NCBI GenBank assembly: GCA_964492365.1
Contig: CAZBKA010000001.1
Coordinates: forward strand, 1 to 59,891
Direction: 5' to 3'
Length of the DNA stretch: 59,891 bases
Source of the DNA: JAGLTN01 sp035403325
Lineage (GTDB): Bacteria > Planctomycetota > Phycisphaerae > Sedimentisphaerales > Anaerobacaceae
Shown here piece by piece: positions 36,221 through 44,667 of the stretch. Each line of letters opens with the position of its first letter. The first letter of the stretch is position 1. The translations under genes and the position numbers were made by a program. Below the pieces are notes generated by a model, which was given only the letters and a program-made list of their open reading frames with translations, did not search any database and had not been told where the DNA came from.

Positions 36221-37189
36221 ATGACAGAATCCTGGACAGATAAAAAAGATGTGAGTAGTTATTATAAAAATATTAAAAATCTGCGGCATTTTCGTTACGA
36301 AGCGATGGCGACAGTGTTTGAGGTTTTTATTGTTCATGAGAATGGTGATTATGCTCAGCAGGCGGCTTATGCGGCTTTTAATCTGCTTGACAGGCTTGAG
36401 GCGGAGCTGAGCAGGTATATTGAGAACAGTGATGTATCTATCATTAGTAATCTGCCGGTAGGGGAAAAATATACATTAGGCATCAATACATTTAACTGCC
36501 TGAAGCAATGTCAGCAGCTTTATCTTGATACGAATGGTTGTTTTGATATTACTATCGGGGCCTTGTTTGATTGTATGCTTGATAAAGATAAAAAACTGTT
36601 GAATCCTACAGATGAGCAATTGACCTGGGCGAAAGAGCATACGGGGGCGGATCTTTATTTGCTTGATGCGGATTTGATAACAGTTGAATTAAAGAGGAGT
36701 CCCCTGAAGATTGACCTGGGTGGTTTTGGGAAAGGCTATGCGGTTGATGAGATGGCTAAGGAGCTTGTGGATTGGGGAATAGAGAATGTATTGATACATG
36801 GCGGCAGGAGCAGTATTTTGGGGATGGGTCGACCTGATGGGGAAAAGGGGTGGCCGGTGGTTGTGAGCAATCCATTGGATCGGGGACATGTTTTCGAGAG
36901 GCTTTATCTTTGTGATTATGCTATAAGCGGCTCTGGATTGGAAAAGGGCAGTCATATTATTGATCCGCGTCGTGGTGAGCCTGTTGAGGGTAAGGTTGCA
37001 TCGTGGTCAGCCAGTGCAACGGCAGCGGTTGCTGATGCGTTGTCAACGGCATTTATGATAATGAATGATGAGGAGATACAAAGATACTGTGAGGATAAGC
37101 AGGGTGACCTTGCAATGGTTATGAAAGATGGCGGCGTGGTTGTTAAGTTTGGAGACTGGCCTGGTGATGGCAACCTTGGGACAGTTTAG
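36221..37189 (+). CDS. apbE: ApbE-like FAD:protein FMN transferase
   Basis: A 322-residue member of the ApbE family, which attaches FMN to a threonine in electron-transfer flavoproteins. Motifs are EAMATVFEV (usual MGT region), DLGGFGKGYAVDEMAKEL, IHGGRSSILGMG, SGSGLEKGSHIIDPRRGEP and AVADALSTAFMIM (metal-binding Asp/Thr region). Unlike most bacterial ApbE it has no signal peptide or lipobox, so it should be cytosolic. No FMN-acceptor motif (DxxTGAT type) was noticed in the window. Position at the end of the cytochrome gene run suggests a flavin step in the same electron pathway; this is inference. Confidence 0.85.
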   Translation: MTESWTDKKDVSSYYKNIKNLRHFRYEAMATVFEVFIVHENGDYAQQAAYAAFNLLDRLEAELSRYIENSDVSIISNLPVGEKYTLGINTFNCLKQCQQLYLDTNGCFDITIGALFDCMLDKDKKLLNPTDEQLTWAKEHTGADLYLLDADLITVELKRSPLKIDLGGFGKGYAVDEMAKELVDWGIENVLIHGGRSSILGMGRPDGEKGWPVVVSNPLDRGHVFERLYLCDYAISGSGLEKGSHIIDPRRGEPVEGKVASWSASATAAVADALSTAFMIMNDEEIQRYCEDKQGDLAMVMKDGGVVVKFGDWPGDGNLGTV

Positions 37190-37917
37190 TTTTTTGTATG
37201 TTTCATCAGGGCGATTTTTATTTTTATAAGTTCACATATTAATGTAAAAAAATTGCGTTGCGGACAAAGCCTGCTGTCAAGATCACAAGTCCATGTCACG
37301 GGGAATTCTTTTATTCGGTATCCTTTTTTAAGTGCTCTTTTTATAACTTCGACATCAAACATGAAACCATCGATAGTACATTGTTTATAGAGCTGTCTTG
37401 CGATGTTTCCTTTATATACTTTGAAGCCGCATTGGGTATCTGTAAATTCTGCAGGGATATTCATGAGCAGAATTGCGCAATATCTGAAAAGTTTTGATAA
37501 TAATTGTCTGTATTTTGGCTGGGGTACTTTTATATTGGAGTCAGACATTTTTCTTGAGCCGTGAGCTACGTCGCAAATGTCATTTTTCAGAAGGGTTATT
37601 GCTTTGATGGCATCCTGGTATGGAATGCAGGAGCCACTATCAACAAACATAACATAGTCGCCGGTGGAGCTTTCGATGCCTGTCCTTATGGCGTAGCCTT
37701 TGCCATGATTTTGCGGCAATTTAATAACGGAGAGTTTAACTTTTTCCGGCGTTTTACAGTTAACGGCAGTTTGGTACGTATTGTCAGTGCTGCCATCATC
37801 GACGACAATTATTTCGGCATCGAAGTTGTTTTCCTGTGCGAATTTGCAAGCAGCTTTTATATCATGAGCAATCTTGTTACTTTCATTAAAGGCCGGTATG
37901 ACAATAGTAATATTCAT
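37186..37917 (-). CDS. GT2 glycosyltransferase, polyprenyl-phosphate-sugar synthase-like
   Basis: A 243-residue GT-A enzyme like dolichyl-phosphate beta-glucosyltransferase. It has the nucleotide-binding start ITIVIPAFNE, IIVVDDGSTDNT, NHGKGYAIRTG and the family mark DTQCGFKVY. The usual DADG-type metal motif reads VDSGSC here, so the second acidic residue is missing. It has no membrane helix. It would supply a lipid-linked sugar for the GT39-like enzyme encoded on the other strand. Its 3' end overlaps that of apbE by three bases. It is last in a minus-strand operon with PIG-L, TIM-barrel and Gfo/Idh genes. Confidence 0.85.
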   Translation of the reverse strand: MNITIVIPAFNESNKIAHDIKAACKFAQENNFDAEIIVVDDGSTDNTYQTAVNCKTPEKVKLSVIKLPQNHGKGYAIRTGIESSTGDYVMFVDSGSCIPYQDAIKAITLLKNDICDVAHGSRKMSDSNIKVPQPKYRQLLSKLFRYCAILLMNIPAEFTDTQCGFKVYKGNIARQLYKQCTIDGFMFDVEVIKRALKKGYRIKEFPVTWTCDLDSRLCPQRNFFTLICELIKIKIALMKHTKN

Positions 37918-37953
37918 ATTTGTTTGCCGTTTATTTAAACTATTTGGGAGCTT

Positions 37954-38805
37954 TTACCTGTGCATATAGCCTATAGAGTTATTTTCTTTGAATCTTATCT
38001 TATATTTATCAGGATTATAAAAATTATAATCTACAGCTCTCATGTATTCGTATGGGCCGGCGTTTCTTACTATTTCGATAAGTGACGTGATTTGTTTTTG
38101 TGATTGGAAAGAACCGATAGCTTTCAGTTTATTTTCGAGGAAAGATATTGGAGTTTTCATCTGCAATTGGGGTGGAGTTGGAAAATCACAATAGACAGCC
38201 ATTTCATTGAAATATGGGGTTTTTTCGAGTGGTTTACCGAGTTCAGGCCAGATATTTCCGCTTGCGTGGAATACACTAATCAAAAATTCTTCGTGAACGA
38301 TTTTGTGATCAGGGTGCAAGTCAGTTGAAGTTGGCAGGAAACACTGTGTTGGTCTGGTTTTGCGCAGGAAATAAGTGAAGGCGTTTTGCAGACCGGTAAA
38401 TCCCTGATAAACGGCTTTCTCATTTTTTCCGGCAATACGTCGTCCTCTGTATAAATGTACCTGGCTGTCTGGGAACCCTAACCAGAATATATTTTCTTTT
38501 GGGATGCCGAGTGACTGATAACATTCAAAGGTCTCTTTCTCACGGATTTGAGAGATTGAGTCTTTTTCTTCGTGAGAGCAGTAGCCCATTGCTCCATCTG
38601 TTACGATCATAATATAAACGGGGACGTTTTCGAGTTTTGCCAGCTGCATCAGAAGTCCGCCACCAAGAACCACGTCATCGTCATGAGGGCTTACAAAGAG
38701 AAAACATTCCTTCTTGTTTTGCCAGTGTTTCGAGACCCCAGCCAATGTGTCGGCGACTCTTCTTTCATCTCCAACAAGTCTGATGAATTGTGGTTTATCT
38801 GTCAT
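37954..38805 (-). CDS. PIG-L/LmbE-family deacetylase
   Basis: A 283-residue zinc-dependent deacetylase-type protein. The N-terminal metal motif is SPHDDDVVLGGG, a PHDDD variant of AHPDDE, and the second is TDLHPDHKIVHEE. It is the second PIG-L protein in the window and only distantly like the one at 15104. No signal peptide. It lies in a four-gene operon with a TIM-barrel isomerase and a Gfo/Idh enzyme (16 bases after the former), suggesting removal of an acyl group from a sugar derivative before oxidation or isomerisation. Confidence 0.85.
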   Translation of the reverse strand: MTDKPQFIRLVGDERRVADTLAGVSKHWQNKKECFLFVSPHDDDVVLGGGLLMQLAKLENVPVYIMIVTDGAMGYCSHEEKDSISQIREKETFECYQSLGIPKENIFWLGFPDSQVHLYRGRRIAGKNEKAVYQGFTGLQNAFTYFLRKTRPTQCFLPTSTDLHPDHKIVHEEFLISVFHASGNIWPELGKPLEKTPYFNEMAVYCDFPTPPQLQMKTPISFLENKLKAIGSFQSQKQITSLIEIVRNAGPYEYMRAVDYNFYNPDKYKIRFKENNSIGYMHR

Positions 38806-38821
38806 TTTTATTTATCTCCAA

Positions 38822-39643
38822 TTAATCGGCGAAATTTTTAAGTAAATCTATAGCACTTTTAATATCATTTAATCTATTATCTCCGGCTTCGCGTTCTACC
38901 GCTAAAGCGCCGGTATAACCTGTAGTTTTTAATATGTTCAGAAATTCTGTAGTGTTTACCTGACCATAATTCCATGGTACTTCACGGCCCCATGTTCCTT
39001 TTGTCTGTGTTCGGACCGCATCTTTAATGTGCAGGTGTTTTACCCATGGTTTTAATATTTCTATTGCCTGAGCCGGATAGCCTTTATCATAGAGTATTAT
39101 GTTTGCTGGGTCAAAGTTTACACCAATTGCGGGATGATCGAGATGCAGGAGAAAACTTTTTAACTCTGCGGCAGTCTCCTGTCCCGTTTCAAAAAGCAGC
39201 ATGATGTTCTTTTCTCTTGCCTTGTCGGCCAATTCTATTGCCCGATCAGTGATCTTTGTTAATGTTTGCTGATTTTTCATGTCAATGAAACCGAAATGGA
39301 AAGTCAGGTAGTCAACGCCGAGGTCAGCTGTTATAGCGATGCCATCAATTACTCTTTTACGGTTGTCTAGCCAGCAATCATCGGGTATTATGCCACCGGT
39401 GATCCTTATTTTTTCGAGTGTGGAGTAATCTTCCTGTGGAAAATTCATCATGGTGGCGGATATTTTCCAGTTTTTAGATTCAATATTACGAAGGTAGTTG
39501 CTACCGCCTTTATCTAATGCAGGTGAGAGAGCAAGGTGGATATGGTTAATTCCGGTTTGGTCCCTTAGAGATTCAATTTTTTCAAAATCATTTTTTAAAG
39601 ACCATGTGCAAACACTGATAGGCCAGTTATCACATTTAATCAT
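38822..39643 (-). CDS. Sugar phosphate isomerase/epimerase-like TIM barrel
   Basis: A 273-residue protein of the xylose-isomerase-like/AP-endonuclease-2 family. Metal ligands are seen as Glu in LLFETGQE, Asp in GVNFDPANI, His in VKHLHIKDA and Glu in LAVEREAG. In related loci such proteins isomerise or cleave keto-sugars formed by Gfo/Idh enzymes, and one is encoded directly upstream with a four-base ATGA overlap. It has no signal peptide, so it should work in the cytosol. Confidence 0.87.
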   Translation of the reverse strand: MIKCDNWPISVCTWSLKNDFEKIESLRDQTGINHIHLALSPALDKGGSNYLRNIESKNWKISATMMNFPQEDYSTLEKIRITGGIIPDDCWLDNRKRVIDGIAITADLGVDYLTFHFGFIDMKNQQTLTKITDRAIELADKAREKNIMLLFETGQETAAELKSFLLHLDHPAIGVNFDPANIILYDKGYPAQAIEILKPWVKHLHIKDAVRTQTKGTWGREVPWNYGQVNTTEFLNILKTTGYTGALAVEREAGDNRLNDIKSAIDLLKNFAD

Positions 39644-40662
39644 CTTAAATGAACTTCCTTTCCTGTTATGGCCGATTTCTTTTCCGCAAGTATTATCCTG
39701 ACAGAGTCGAGTGACTGAGCTGGTGTTGTAATCTGCGGCAGATTTTGGCCTTCGATTGTTTTAAGAAAATGTTCGATTTCAAGAGAGTAGCCATCGCCTG
39801 GGGCAACTTCTGGTGTGAATGAGTCGCCTTGAGCTGGACATATTTTAAATGAAGGAGTTCTTGTGCAATCAAATACTATTGTAGCCTTTTCCATGATGAT
39901 ATTAAAGCTCATTTCGAATCCGAAACCTGGCATCATTGCCCAACTACCTTCAGCAGTGACAATTACATCATCATCGAAAGTATAGTCTGTTATAATATGG
40001 TCTATATCGTTTGTTATTACTTTTACGCCTTTGGATCTGACGGATTTTGGGAAGCCGAATAAATATTGTATATAGTCGGTATCATGAATATGCAGATCAA
40101 GGATGACACCACCGCTTTTGTCTGACTGACTTGTCAGCCAGTTGTTCCATGACCATGATGGAGTGAGTGAAAGTCTTCTGAAGCTTGCAGCTTTGACTTT
40201 GCCGTATTTTCCGGAGTCTACTATTTCTTTTGTTTTTGCGTATTCGGGCCAGAATCTTATGCAGTGGCCGATCTGCAGGACCTTATTATTTTGTTGAGCT
40301 TCGATAATCATGTCGAGACAATCATGTTCATTTAGAGCCATCGGTTTTTCGCAGAGAACATTTACGCCGGCCTGCAATGCTTTTACTGTGAAGTCCTTGT
40401 GCATGAATGTTGGCAGGGTTATGGATACAGCATCGAGATTTGCTTCCGCGAGCATTTTATCATAATCTGTATAAAGATTAATTCCGGTAAGATCAAGCTG
40501 CTCTTCTGTGCTTTTTATGTTACCAACAACTTGTGAGCTTTCTTTAAGCTTGCTTATATCTGCGTCACAAATTGCAACAATCTCGACTTTACTGTTATCT
40601 TTGTAGCAACGAAAGTGCATCTTTCCCATAAAACCGAAACCAACAATGCCGATTCGCTTCAT
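39640..40662 (-). CDS. Cytosolic Gfo/Idh/MocA-family oxidoreductase
   Basis: A 340-residue NAD(P)-dependent oxidoreductase of normal family length and no signal. It starts with RIGIVGFGFMGKMHFRCY (GxGxxG) and has LPTFMH, LCEKPMALNEHD and SGGVILDLHIHDTDY. It resembles myo-inositol dehydrogenase-type members. First gene of the operon with TIM-barrel, PIG-L and GT2. Together with the TIM-barrel protein it probably handles a keto- or inositol-like sugar. Confidence 0.9.
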   Translation of the reverse strand: MKRIGIVGFGFMGKMHFRCYKDNSKVEIVAICDADISKLKESSQVVGNIKSTEEQLDLTGINLYTDYDKMLAEANLDAVSITLPTFMHKDFTVKALQAGVNVLCEKPMALNEHDCLDMIIEAQQNNKVLQIGHCIRFWPEYAKTKEIVDSGKYGKVKAASFRRLSLTPSWSWNNWLTSQSDKSGGVILDLHIHDTDYIQYLFGFPKSVRSKGVKVITNDIDHIITDYTFDDDVIVTAEGSWAMMPGFGFEMSFNIIMEKATIVFDCTRTPSFKICPAQGDSFTPEVAPGDGYSLEIEHFLKTIEGQNLPQITTPAQSLDSVRIILAEKKSAITGKEVHLR

Positions 40663-40711
40663 GTAATAATCCTTTTTGAAAAATAAACATCCATCTGTAA
40701 CATGACAATAA

Positions 40712-40721
40712 TAACATGTTA
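40712..40721. promoter_or_regulatory. Palindrome upstream of Gfo/Idh operon
   Basis: Perfect ten-base palindrome TAACATGTTA, 50 bases before the start of the Gfo/Idh gene, with a half-like GTAACATG 15 bases away at 40697-40704. Possible repressor site. Confidence 0.3.
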
Positions 40722-40787
40722 GAGACGATACGCAACTCTAAACCGGTATACTGTTGAAGCTTTTATGATGTTCGTTTTTAAAGGAGA

Positions 40788-41960
40788 TTATCCCCTGAAG
40801 TTTTCGGCTAATTCAACCATTGTTTCATAATTTTTCATGGTGGTTTTTGAGATATTACGTCCATACGGCGAAGCTGATGGCATTAGTACAAAGCCTTTGC
40901 CTTGGCCTTTTGTACCATCGATAAGAGCCTGTGAAACAATTTTTTTGAAATCGTTATTGGGGGTGTTCTCGACGTCTACGATTTCGATATTTCCGAAGAG
41001 TACAAGGTACTTTCCGTATTTTTCTCTCACATAACTTAATTCCACATTGCCTTGTGGCGGAGGTTCGACAGGGTCTATTGCAGATGCACCCATCTGAACG
41101 ATGTAGTCGAGGATATTTTTAATTTTGCCGTGCGAGTGTATTCTTGCAAAGCCTTTGTTTTTTTCAATCATTTTTACCATCGGGCCAGTGTAGCGGACGA
41201 CGTATTCATCGAATAGCTGTGGGGGCAGGTACGGTTCTGTTACATATTCAGGGCCATAAATTCGCCAGAGATGTCCAGGGAATTCTTTAGCGACTTTCTC
41301 AGTTCTTTTGTGGATATAACGGGAGACTTTTTCAAGCAACTGATGATAGAGACTACTTTCTGTGAAAGCAAAAATAGTGAAGTCTTCCATTGAGAATAAT
41401 GAAGCCACTGCACAGATGGGGTCCTCAGTATCGACCATTATAATTCCTTTGTCGCCGAGGGCCTGGTCTTCTTCTATAAGGTGTGTCGTGTCGATATTTT
41501 CCTGAAAAACTTCATCTGGCAGCTGCAAATATGCTTTTATATCATCAGTGCTTTTCAGCAGGTGCTCAAGAGTCCATATTGTATCGAGGTGAGGGTCCCG
41601 ACGCGTTAATGAAGTTAAAGTTCTGCCCGCGACGTTTACTGTTGTCTTTGTAAATTTGCTGCCGTCTTTGACGTATTGCTCTATTTTGAAGAACTCATCT
41701 CTGATATTAAGTGAAGATTTTTTTCCGGAAATGTCCCATGCCTCATGGGAGTGTAGTCTTACAGCAGACTTCATTCTGATAATGTCTGTTTTTTCTTCTG
41801 CCAGTTGCAGCAGGGGCCTCCAGGTAGGTGAATTATAGATGTTAAATTCATCGCTATCATTTGGGTCGCTGTTGAATCCCCCTATTTCATAGAAGCTCAC
41901 TGCAGGCCTGTCGACAGGTTTTCCCTGCAGTGTAGCCATTAATCTTTCACGTCGATTCAT
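40788..41960 (-). CDS. Uroporphyrinogen decarboxylase-like protein
   Basis: A 390-residue member of the URO-D/MtaA superfamily. It starts with MNRRERLMATLQGKPVDRPA, the usual beginning of the non-heme members, and ends with the barrel motif FVLMPSASPYGRNIS. Such proteins are abundant in planctomycetes and include corrinoid methyltransferases as well as many of unknown function; the heme-synthesis role is unlikely in a sugar transport operon. It lies 13 bases after the symporter gene, so both are co-transcribed. A second, only distantly similar copy is at 46405. Confidence 0.83.
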   Translation of the reverse strand: MNRRERLMATLQGKPVDRPAVSFYEIGGFNSDPNDSDEFNIYNSPTWRPLLQLAEEKTDIIRMKSAVRLHSHEAWDISGKKSSLNIRDEFFKIEQYVKDGSKFTKTTVNVAGRTLTSLTRRDPHLDTIWTLEHLLKSTDDIKAYLQLPDEVFQENIDTTHLIEEDQALGDKGIIMVDTEDPICAVASLFSMEDFTIFAFTESSLYHQLLEKVSRYIHKRTEKVAKEFPGHLWRIYGPEYVTEPYLPPQLFDEYVVRYTGPMVKMIEKNKGFARIHSHGKIKNILDYIVQMGASAIDPVEPPPQGNVELSYVREKYGKYLVLFGNIEIVDVENTPNNDFKKIVSQALIDGTKGQGKGFVLMPSASPYGRNISKTTMKNYETMVELAENFRG

Positions 41961-41973
41961 TGAATTTCCTGAA

Positions 41974-43761
41974 TTACTCTAAATTAAGTTTGCCCCAGAA
42001 TTTAAACAGCAAAACAACAGAAAAAGCAGAGAGGGTTGTGAGAAGTACTGCCTGGATAACCTCACCATATATCCAATATCCTGTTGCGAATATAGCAGAG
42101 TAGACAAAAACGCAGCCTATGACCATGCACAATATACCATAAGGCATGTCCCATTTTTCTCCGCTTTTTTCGATATCGACACCATCTTTTTTAGCCAGAG
42201 CTTTAATATGGTTCCAACCAGGACCTCCGGCATGGACAAGGTTGCAGAATTTGTACAGAGTTTTTTTGTCAGTTGGTTTTGTGATAAATGTTACTAATAC
42301 CCATGCGAAAGTTGTAATTGCGATTCCGAGAATAAGCTTTTCCCATCCCTCAAGATGAGGGCCAATTTTGTCATGTACCATATTGAAATAACATGCAACG
42401 AAGAAAGAAACCACCATTGCGGATATTTCACTGAAAGCGTTTATTCGCCACCAGAACCACCTCAGGATGAATATCAGACCAGTTCCTGCGCCAATTTGCA
42501 GGATCATGTTGAAAACCTGCATTGAATTTTCTAAAAACAGGGCAAGTACACAAGCGGCCACCATTAAGAGAAAAGTGGAAATTCGTCCAACAGTAACGAG
42601 TTGTTTTTCTGTGGCATCTGGACGTATGAAACGTTGATAATAATCATTAACGATGTATGATGAACCCCAGTTAAGGTGAGTTGCTATCGTTGACATATAT
42701 GCCGCAATTAGAGATGCGACAACCAGACCTAACAAACCATGAGGCAGGAATGTCAGCATTGCAGGGTATGCCATATCGTGTTTTATAAGGTTTGGGTTCA
42801 TGTTAGGGAATGCGGTTTTGAGTGATTCTAAATCCGGGAATACGATCAGTGAACAAAGTGCAACGATAATCCATGGCCAAGGTCTGAGTGCATAGTGAGC
42901 AACATTAAAAAACAAAGTTGCGCCGAGAGCATTTTTTTCATCCTTTGCCGCCAACATTCTTTGAACCATGTATCCACCACCGCCTGGTTCTGACCCTGGA
43001 TACCAAACGCTCCACCACTGCACAGCGAGAGGAATGATAAATACGGCCATCAATACGTCTTTATTTGAGAAATCCGGGAAGAAATTTAATTTGTTAACTA
43101 CATTAGGATGACATATCAGGGCACTTAGACCATTTATAGAAGGGTGATCTACAGCAATAAAAGCAGCTGCTACTGCTCCAAACATTGCTACTCCGAATTG
43201 GAAGAAGTCCGTGATCAAAACACCTTCGAGACCGCCTAACATACTATATGAGACAGTTATTATAGCTGCGATTGATACCGTCTGCCAAGGTTTCAGATCG
43301 AGCATGATATTTCCGATTTTAATAGCGGCCAATGTAACGGAAGCCATGACTACGATGTTGAAAAATACACCGAGGTATAATGCTCTAAAGCCTCTCAAAA
43401 ACGCGGCAGTTTTTCCGCTGTAACGAAGCTCATAAAATTCTATGTCTGTCATCACGCCTGATCGTCGCCAGAGTTTTGCGTAAACAAAAACGGTTAACAT
43501 TCCGGTCAGCAGAAATGCCCACCAGACCCAGTTGCCGCTGACGCCATTTTGCCTGACAATATCAGTGACAAGGTTTGGGGTATCAGTAGAAAAAGTGGTT
43601 GCTACCATTGAAACGCCTAAGAGCCACCAGGGCATACTTCTTCCTGAAAGGAAAAAATCAGAGGAGCTTTTGCCAGCCCTTTTTGCAACAACAACTCCTA
43701 TAACGAGTGAAATTACAAAAAACGCAATAACCGAAATCCAGTCAACTGCTTCTAATCGCAT
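41974..43761 (-). CDS. Sodium:solute symporter (SSS family)
   Basis: A 595-residue membrane transporter with 13 or more helices. Motifs are DWISVIAFFVISLVIGVVVAK, FFLSGRSMPWWLLGVSMVATT and YSMLGGLEGVLITDFFQFG. It has an extra C-terminal pair of helices and a cytosolic loop with KPTDKKTLYKF. AGGAG precedes the ATG. It is followed by a URO-D-like gene and preceded, after 230 bases that hold a GH109 remnant, by a small membrane protein that may be its accessory subunit. Confidence 0.9.
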   Translation of the reverse strand: MRLEAVDWISVIAFFVISLVIGVVVAKRAGKSSSDFFLSGRSMPWWLLGVSMVATTFSTDTPNLVTDIVRQNGVSGNWVWWAFLLTGMLTVFVYAKLWRRSGVMTDIEFYELRYSGKTAAFLRGFRALYLGVFFNIVVMASVTLAAIKIGNIMLDLKPWQTVSIAAIITVSYSMLGGLEGVLITDFFQFGVAMFGAVAAAFIAVDHPSINGLSALICHPNVVNKLNFFPDFSNKDVLMAVFIIPLAVQWWSVWYPGSEPGGGGYMVQRMLAAKDEKNALGATLFFNVAHYALRPWPWIIVALCSLIVFPDLESLKTAFPNMNPNLIKHDMAYPAMLTFLPHGLLGLVVASLIAAYMSTIATHLNWGSSYIVNDYYQRFIRPDATEKQLVTVGRISTFLLMVAACVLALFLENSMQVFNMILQIGAGTGLIFILRWFWWRINAFSEISAMVVSFFVACYFNMVHDKIGPHLEGWEKLILGIAITTFAWVLVTFITKPTDKKTLYKFCNLVHAGGPGWNHIKALAKKDGVDIEKSGEKWDMPYGILCMVIGCVFVYSAIFATGYWIYGEVIQAVLLTTLSAFSVVLLFKFWGKLNLE

Positions 43762-43888
43762 TTATGCTTATCTCCTTACAAACGTCATATTTAGATACCT
43801 CTGTAATGCTGGAAAATACTTATCCTGTGCATTATTTGGTATTGTTATACCATGTATTATTTTTTTATGCCAGCCCGGTTTCGAAAAA

Positions 43889-43996
43889 TTATACACCAAA
43901 AGCAGGTTTTTTGGTTTTCCATTTTCCGCGGGTGAAGTCGGGTACTTTTACAGGTTTTCCATGTATATTTTCCGTCAATCTTTCACATCGAGTCAT
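43889..43996 (-). pseudogene. C-terminal remnant of a GH109-type gene
   Basis: An ATG-started 35-codon frame whose last 22 residues are KPVKVPDFTRGKWKTKK + PAFGV. This tail is nearly identical to the end of the intact GH109-like protein at 47575-48909 (KPVKMPDFTRGKWKTKK + PAFGV), and the DNA matches closely over about 65 bases. The preceding residues do not match well. The rest of the gene is absent. The ATG overlaps the stop of the small membrane gene (ATGA). It is most simply a relic of a second GH109 gene deleted from in front of the symporter. Confidence 0.8.
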
Positions 43997-44178
43997 TTTT
44001 GGCCGTCCTGCTTTTTCTGAGATTGTCCATGAGCTTTTTTAAGGCTTTTAAATAGTGAGCGAATATTGAAAAAGCCACCTGTTGTAACAGTTACAGCCAG
44101 TGCCGCAAAAATCACAAAGCTGGCAAAAAAAAGATAGACCATAAATTTATCCAAAATTGCATATTTACTGTTCCTCAA
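43993..44178 (-). CDS. Small one-helix membrane protein, possible symporter accessory subunit
   Basis: A 61-residue protein with one membrane helix (VYLFFASFVIFAALAVTVT) and a short basic tail starting GGFFNIRSLFKSLKK. This layout, helix then G-x-x-[DN]-I-[KR]-x-[ML]-[LF]-x(2)-L, is shared by the 53-residue protein at 46206, which also sits beside an SSS gene. The start is unsure: a TTG at 44178 or the ATG at 44142, neither with a strong ribosome site. It could be a small partner of the symporter at 41974. Alternatively it is spurious. Confidence 0.5.
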   Translation of the reverse strand: MRNSKYAILDKFMVYLFFASFVIFAALAVTVTTGGFFNIRSLFKSLKKAHGQSQKKQDGQK

Positions 44179-44238
44179 TTTGGTTATTATTTGAAGATAT
44201 TTGTTTGCCGAGGCACTGGTTGAGGTGCATCAAATATT

Positions 44239-44387
44239 TGGTAATCGGTGGTCAAATTTGTATTTTTGCAATTATTGTGACTGAAATATCTTCGAGATAA
44301 AGTTTAAAATCTTGTTTTTCAAGACATTGTTTGGTATTCTACTGGAAATGGTGCTCATCGGCGTAGTTGAGCAAAATTATACTGTGT
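44239..44387 (-). repeat. Interspersed noncoding repeat, copy B (~149 bp)
   Basis: Minus-strand counterpart of 16399-16545. The best-kept part is 44362-44387; TTTTAAACTTTAT, TCACAATAATTGCAAAAA (44263-44280) and GATTACCA (44239-44246) follow in order. It ends 61 bases before the small membrane gene and begins one base from an 18-bp palindrome. Confidence 0.7.
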
Positions 44388-44388
44388 C

Positions 44389-44406
44389 ATATGGGAAATC
44401 CCATAT
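44389..44406. promoter_or_regulatory. Perfect 18-bp palindromic operator candidate
   Basis: ATATGGGA-AA-TCCCATAT, an eight-base inverted repeat with a two-base centre. It lies between two divergent symporter units, 210 bases from the minus-strand and 260 bases from the plus-strand gene. The remainder of the 44179-44667 gap, apart from repeat copy B, shows nothing recognised. Confidence 0.55.
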
Positions 44407-44667
44407 CAAACAAGAAGACAGATTGATCGTATACCTTGTTGATTTTCAGTGAGTACCGAAACGCCTTGTTTTTATATAAATGTTTCATCGGAATTGGGCA
44501 GAGTGCATTTCAATGTACAGCAGATGGATTCGGGGCGACGTGCAAATAAATAAATTTACGGTATATGGAGTAGTTATTGTTAACTTCAAAAAATAAAATT
44601 AGAATACTGTTTGCTTTAGTATGTGCCTTGGTTATGTGCAGGATTGCAAGCATTAAGGAGAAAGAGT

